Shown: piece by piece, positions 5,990 through 6,253 of the stretch | Numbering within the stretch: position 1 is the first letter of the stretch | Layout: every line of letters starts with the position of its first letter | Source of the DNA: Synergistaceae bacterium | GTDB taxonomy: Bacteria > Synergistota > Synergistia > Synergistales > Synergistaceae | Direction of reading: 5' to 3' | Length of the DNA: 6,253 bases | Assembly: GCA_028702015.1 (NCBI GenBank) | Contig: JAQVPO010000077.1 | Location: 1 to 6,253 of the forward strand | Position numbers and translations under genes: made by a program | The notes under the pieces: model-generated | Seen by the model: only the letters and a program-made list of their open reading frames with translations | Databases searched by the model: none | Told to the model about the DNA's origin: nothing

Positions 5990-6024
5990 GTATTAAGCGA
6001 AAGTATTAATATGGAAGGAGCTGG

Positions 6025-6078
6025 ATGCATCAGAAGTATTTATTAATTTTTACCCCTGTCGGGGCAGGCGCAAACTAA
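6025..6078 (+). CDS. Possible 17-codon leader ORF upstream of the 2Fe-2S gene
   Basis: ATG at 6025 follows GGAAGGAG with only 4 nt between, tighter than usual. It encodes a 17-residue peptide (MHQKYLLIFTPVGAGAN) ending in TAA, 71 nt before the 2Fe-2S start. Its 3' half overlaps a small GC-rich hairpin, CCCC-TGTC-GGGG (6053-6064). I cannot tell it from a chance ORF behind a purine-rich stretch. It resembles nothing I recognise and lacks the runs of one amino acid seen in classical attenuation leaders. Confidence 0.15.
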   Translation: MHQKYLLIFTPVGAGAN

Positions 6079-6149
6079 TTTTTATATTTCAAGACTTTCC
6101 AGATATTTAATGTTGAGGAAGTCAGGAAGCACAAGGAGGGAGAGAGGGC

Positions 6150-6253
6150 ATGGAACTGATACAGAAACACCCGATCTTAGAGTTCCATCACGGCAAGGAA
6201 GTAGCGTTCACATTCGACGGCAAGGAAATGAAGGGTTTTGAGGGCGAACCGAT
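6150..6253 (+). CDS. 2Fe-2S ferredoxin-fold protein of the sarcosine oxidase alpha / Hcn type (5' part only)
   Basis: ATG at 6150 is preceded by a strong AAGGAGG (6133-6139) with 10 nt spacing. The frame stays open for 34 codons to the window edge. The visible residues include VAFTFDGKEMKGFEGEP (18-34). This is the start of the ferredoxin-like domain (Fer2_4 type) found either as a small stand-alone protein or at the N-terminus of sarcosine oxidase alpha, Hcn and related amine or amino-acid dehydrogenases. In those proteins FxxDGxxxxxxxGEPIAAAL is followed by a cysteine-rich cluster binding 2Fe-2S. The cysteines would lie beyond the window, so iron-sulfur binding is inferred from the N-terminal pattern. 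The likely role is electron transfer in oxidation of an imino or amino acid such as proline or sarcosine. Later genes would be expected to encode FAD-dependent partner subunits. Confidence 0.72.
   Translation, partial: MELIQKHPILEFHHGKEVAFTFDGKEMKGFEGEP

Larger units (their letters stand above)
5393..6149. other. 757-bp gene-poor, AT-rich intergenic region
   Basis: No convincing protein gene or known RNA gene is seen on either strand. The first 150 bp hold the terminator of the SET gene. From about 5640 to 6010 the base composition drops sharply (about 21% G+C over 5701-6000 by hand count). That stretch contains a nested hairpin (5696-5730), an AT hairpin (5849-5869), a 16-bp perfect palindrome (5891-5906), an 8-bp tandem duplication (5974-5989) and an 11-bp dispersed repeat (5624 and 5855). 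The last 140 bp form the leader of the 2Fe-2S gene. A regulatory region, a small RNA or decayed foreign DNA are all possible. Confidence 0.7.

Noticed and set aside
5640..6010. Replication origin, because of the AT-rich stretch
   Set aside because: I saw no DnaA boxes of the TTATCCACA type on either strand and no origin-associated genes nearby.
6045..6085. preQ1-type riboswitch suggested by the GC hairpin followed by CAAACTAA
   Set aside because: The stem, loop and A-rich tail do not form the required pseudoknot pairing, and the downstream gene is not a queuosine gene.

Overview
This 6.25 kb window reads as bacterial chromosome. The genes are compact, most have purine-rich Shine-Dalgarno sites, and G+C is moderate (roughly 40-50% in the genes by eye). 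The gene content (a two-subunit CoA-transferase, a RocB-type M20 amidohydrolase, and the start of a sarcosine-oxidase/Hcn-type 2Fe-2S protein) suggests an anaerobe that ferments amino acids. My best guess is a member of the Synergistota or a Clostridia-like Firmicute. This is inferred from remembered family distributions and was not tested by any search.

Layout. Positions 1-683 (minus) hold the first 227 codons of an AtoD-like CoA-transferase subunit A that runs off the left edge. A 122-bp divergent gap follows; it carries a good candidate promoter for the CoA-transferase (TTGACA, 16 bp, TAAAAC on the minus strand). Positions 806-2419 (plus) encode a full RocB-like M20 metallohydrolase. I place its start at a TTG with a strong ribosome site, not at the upstream ATG or TTG. 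A perfect 11-bp hairpin lies just after it. Positions 2626-3105 encode a GNAT acetyltransferase and 3109-4683 a Ski2-like DExH helicase; the junction is TGA-TAA-ATG, so the two almost certainly share a transcript. After 145 bp comes a SET-domain lysine methyltransferase with a complete post-SET cysteine cluster (4829-5392), closed by a Rho-independent terminator (5499-5536). About 600 bp of very AT-rich DNA follows (about 21% G+C over 5701-6000 by hand count). It has no convincing gene but several palindromes, a nested hairpin and short repeats. The window ends with the first 34 codons of a 2Fe-2S ferredoxin-fold protein starting at 6150 (plus).

How the genes fit together. The left pair (CoA-transferase and RocB-like hydrolase, divergent) and the right-edge 2Fe-2S protein fit amino-acid catabolism. 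The central block (acetyltransferase, RNA/DNA helicase, SET methyltransferase) does not fit metabolism and is the most unusual part: two enzymes that modify macromolecules flank a short Ski2-like helicase. Whether this is a functional module or coincidental adjacency cannot be decided from one sequence. I see no tRNA, rRNA, CRISPR array, insertion sequence or replication origin.
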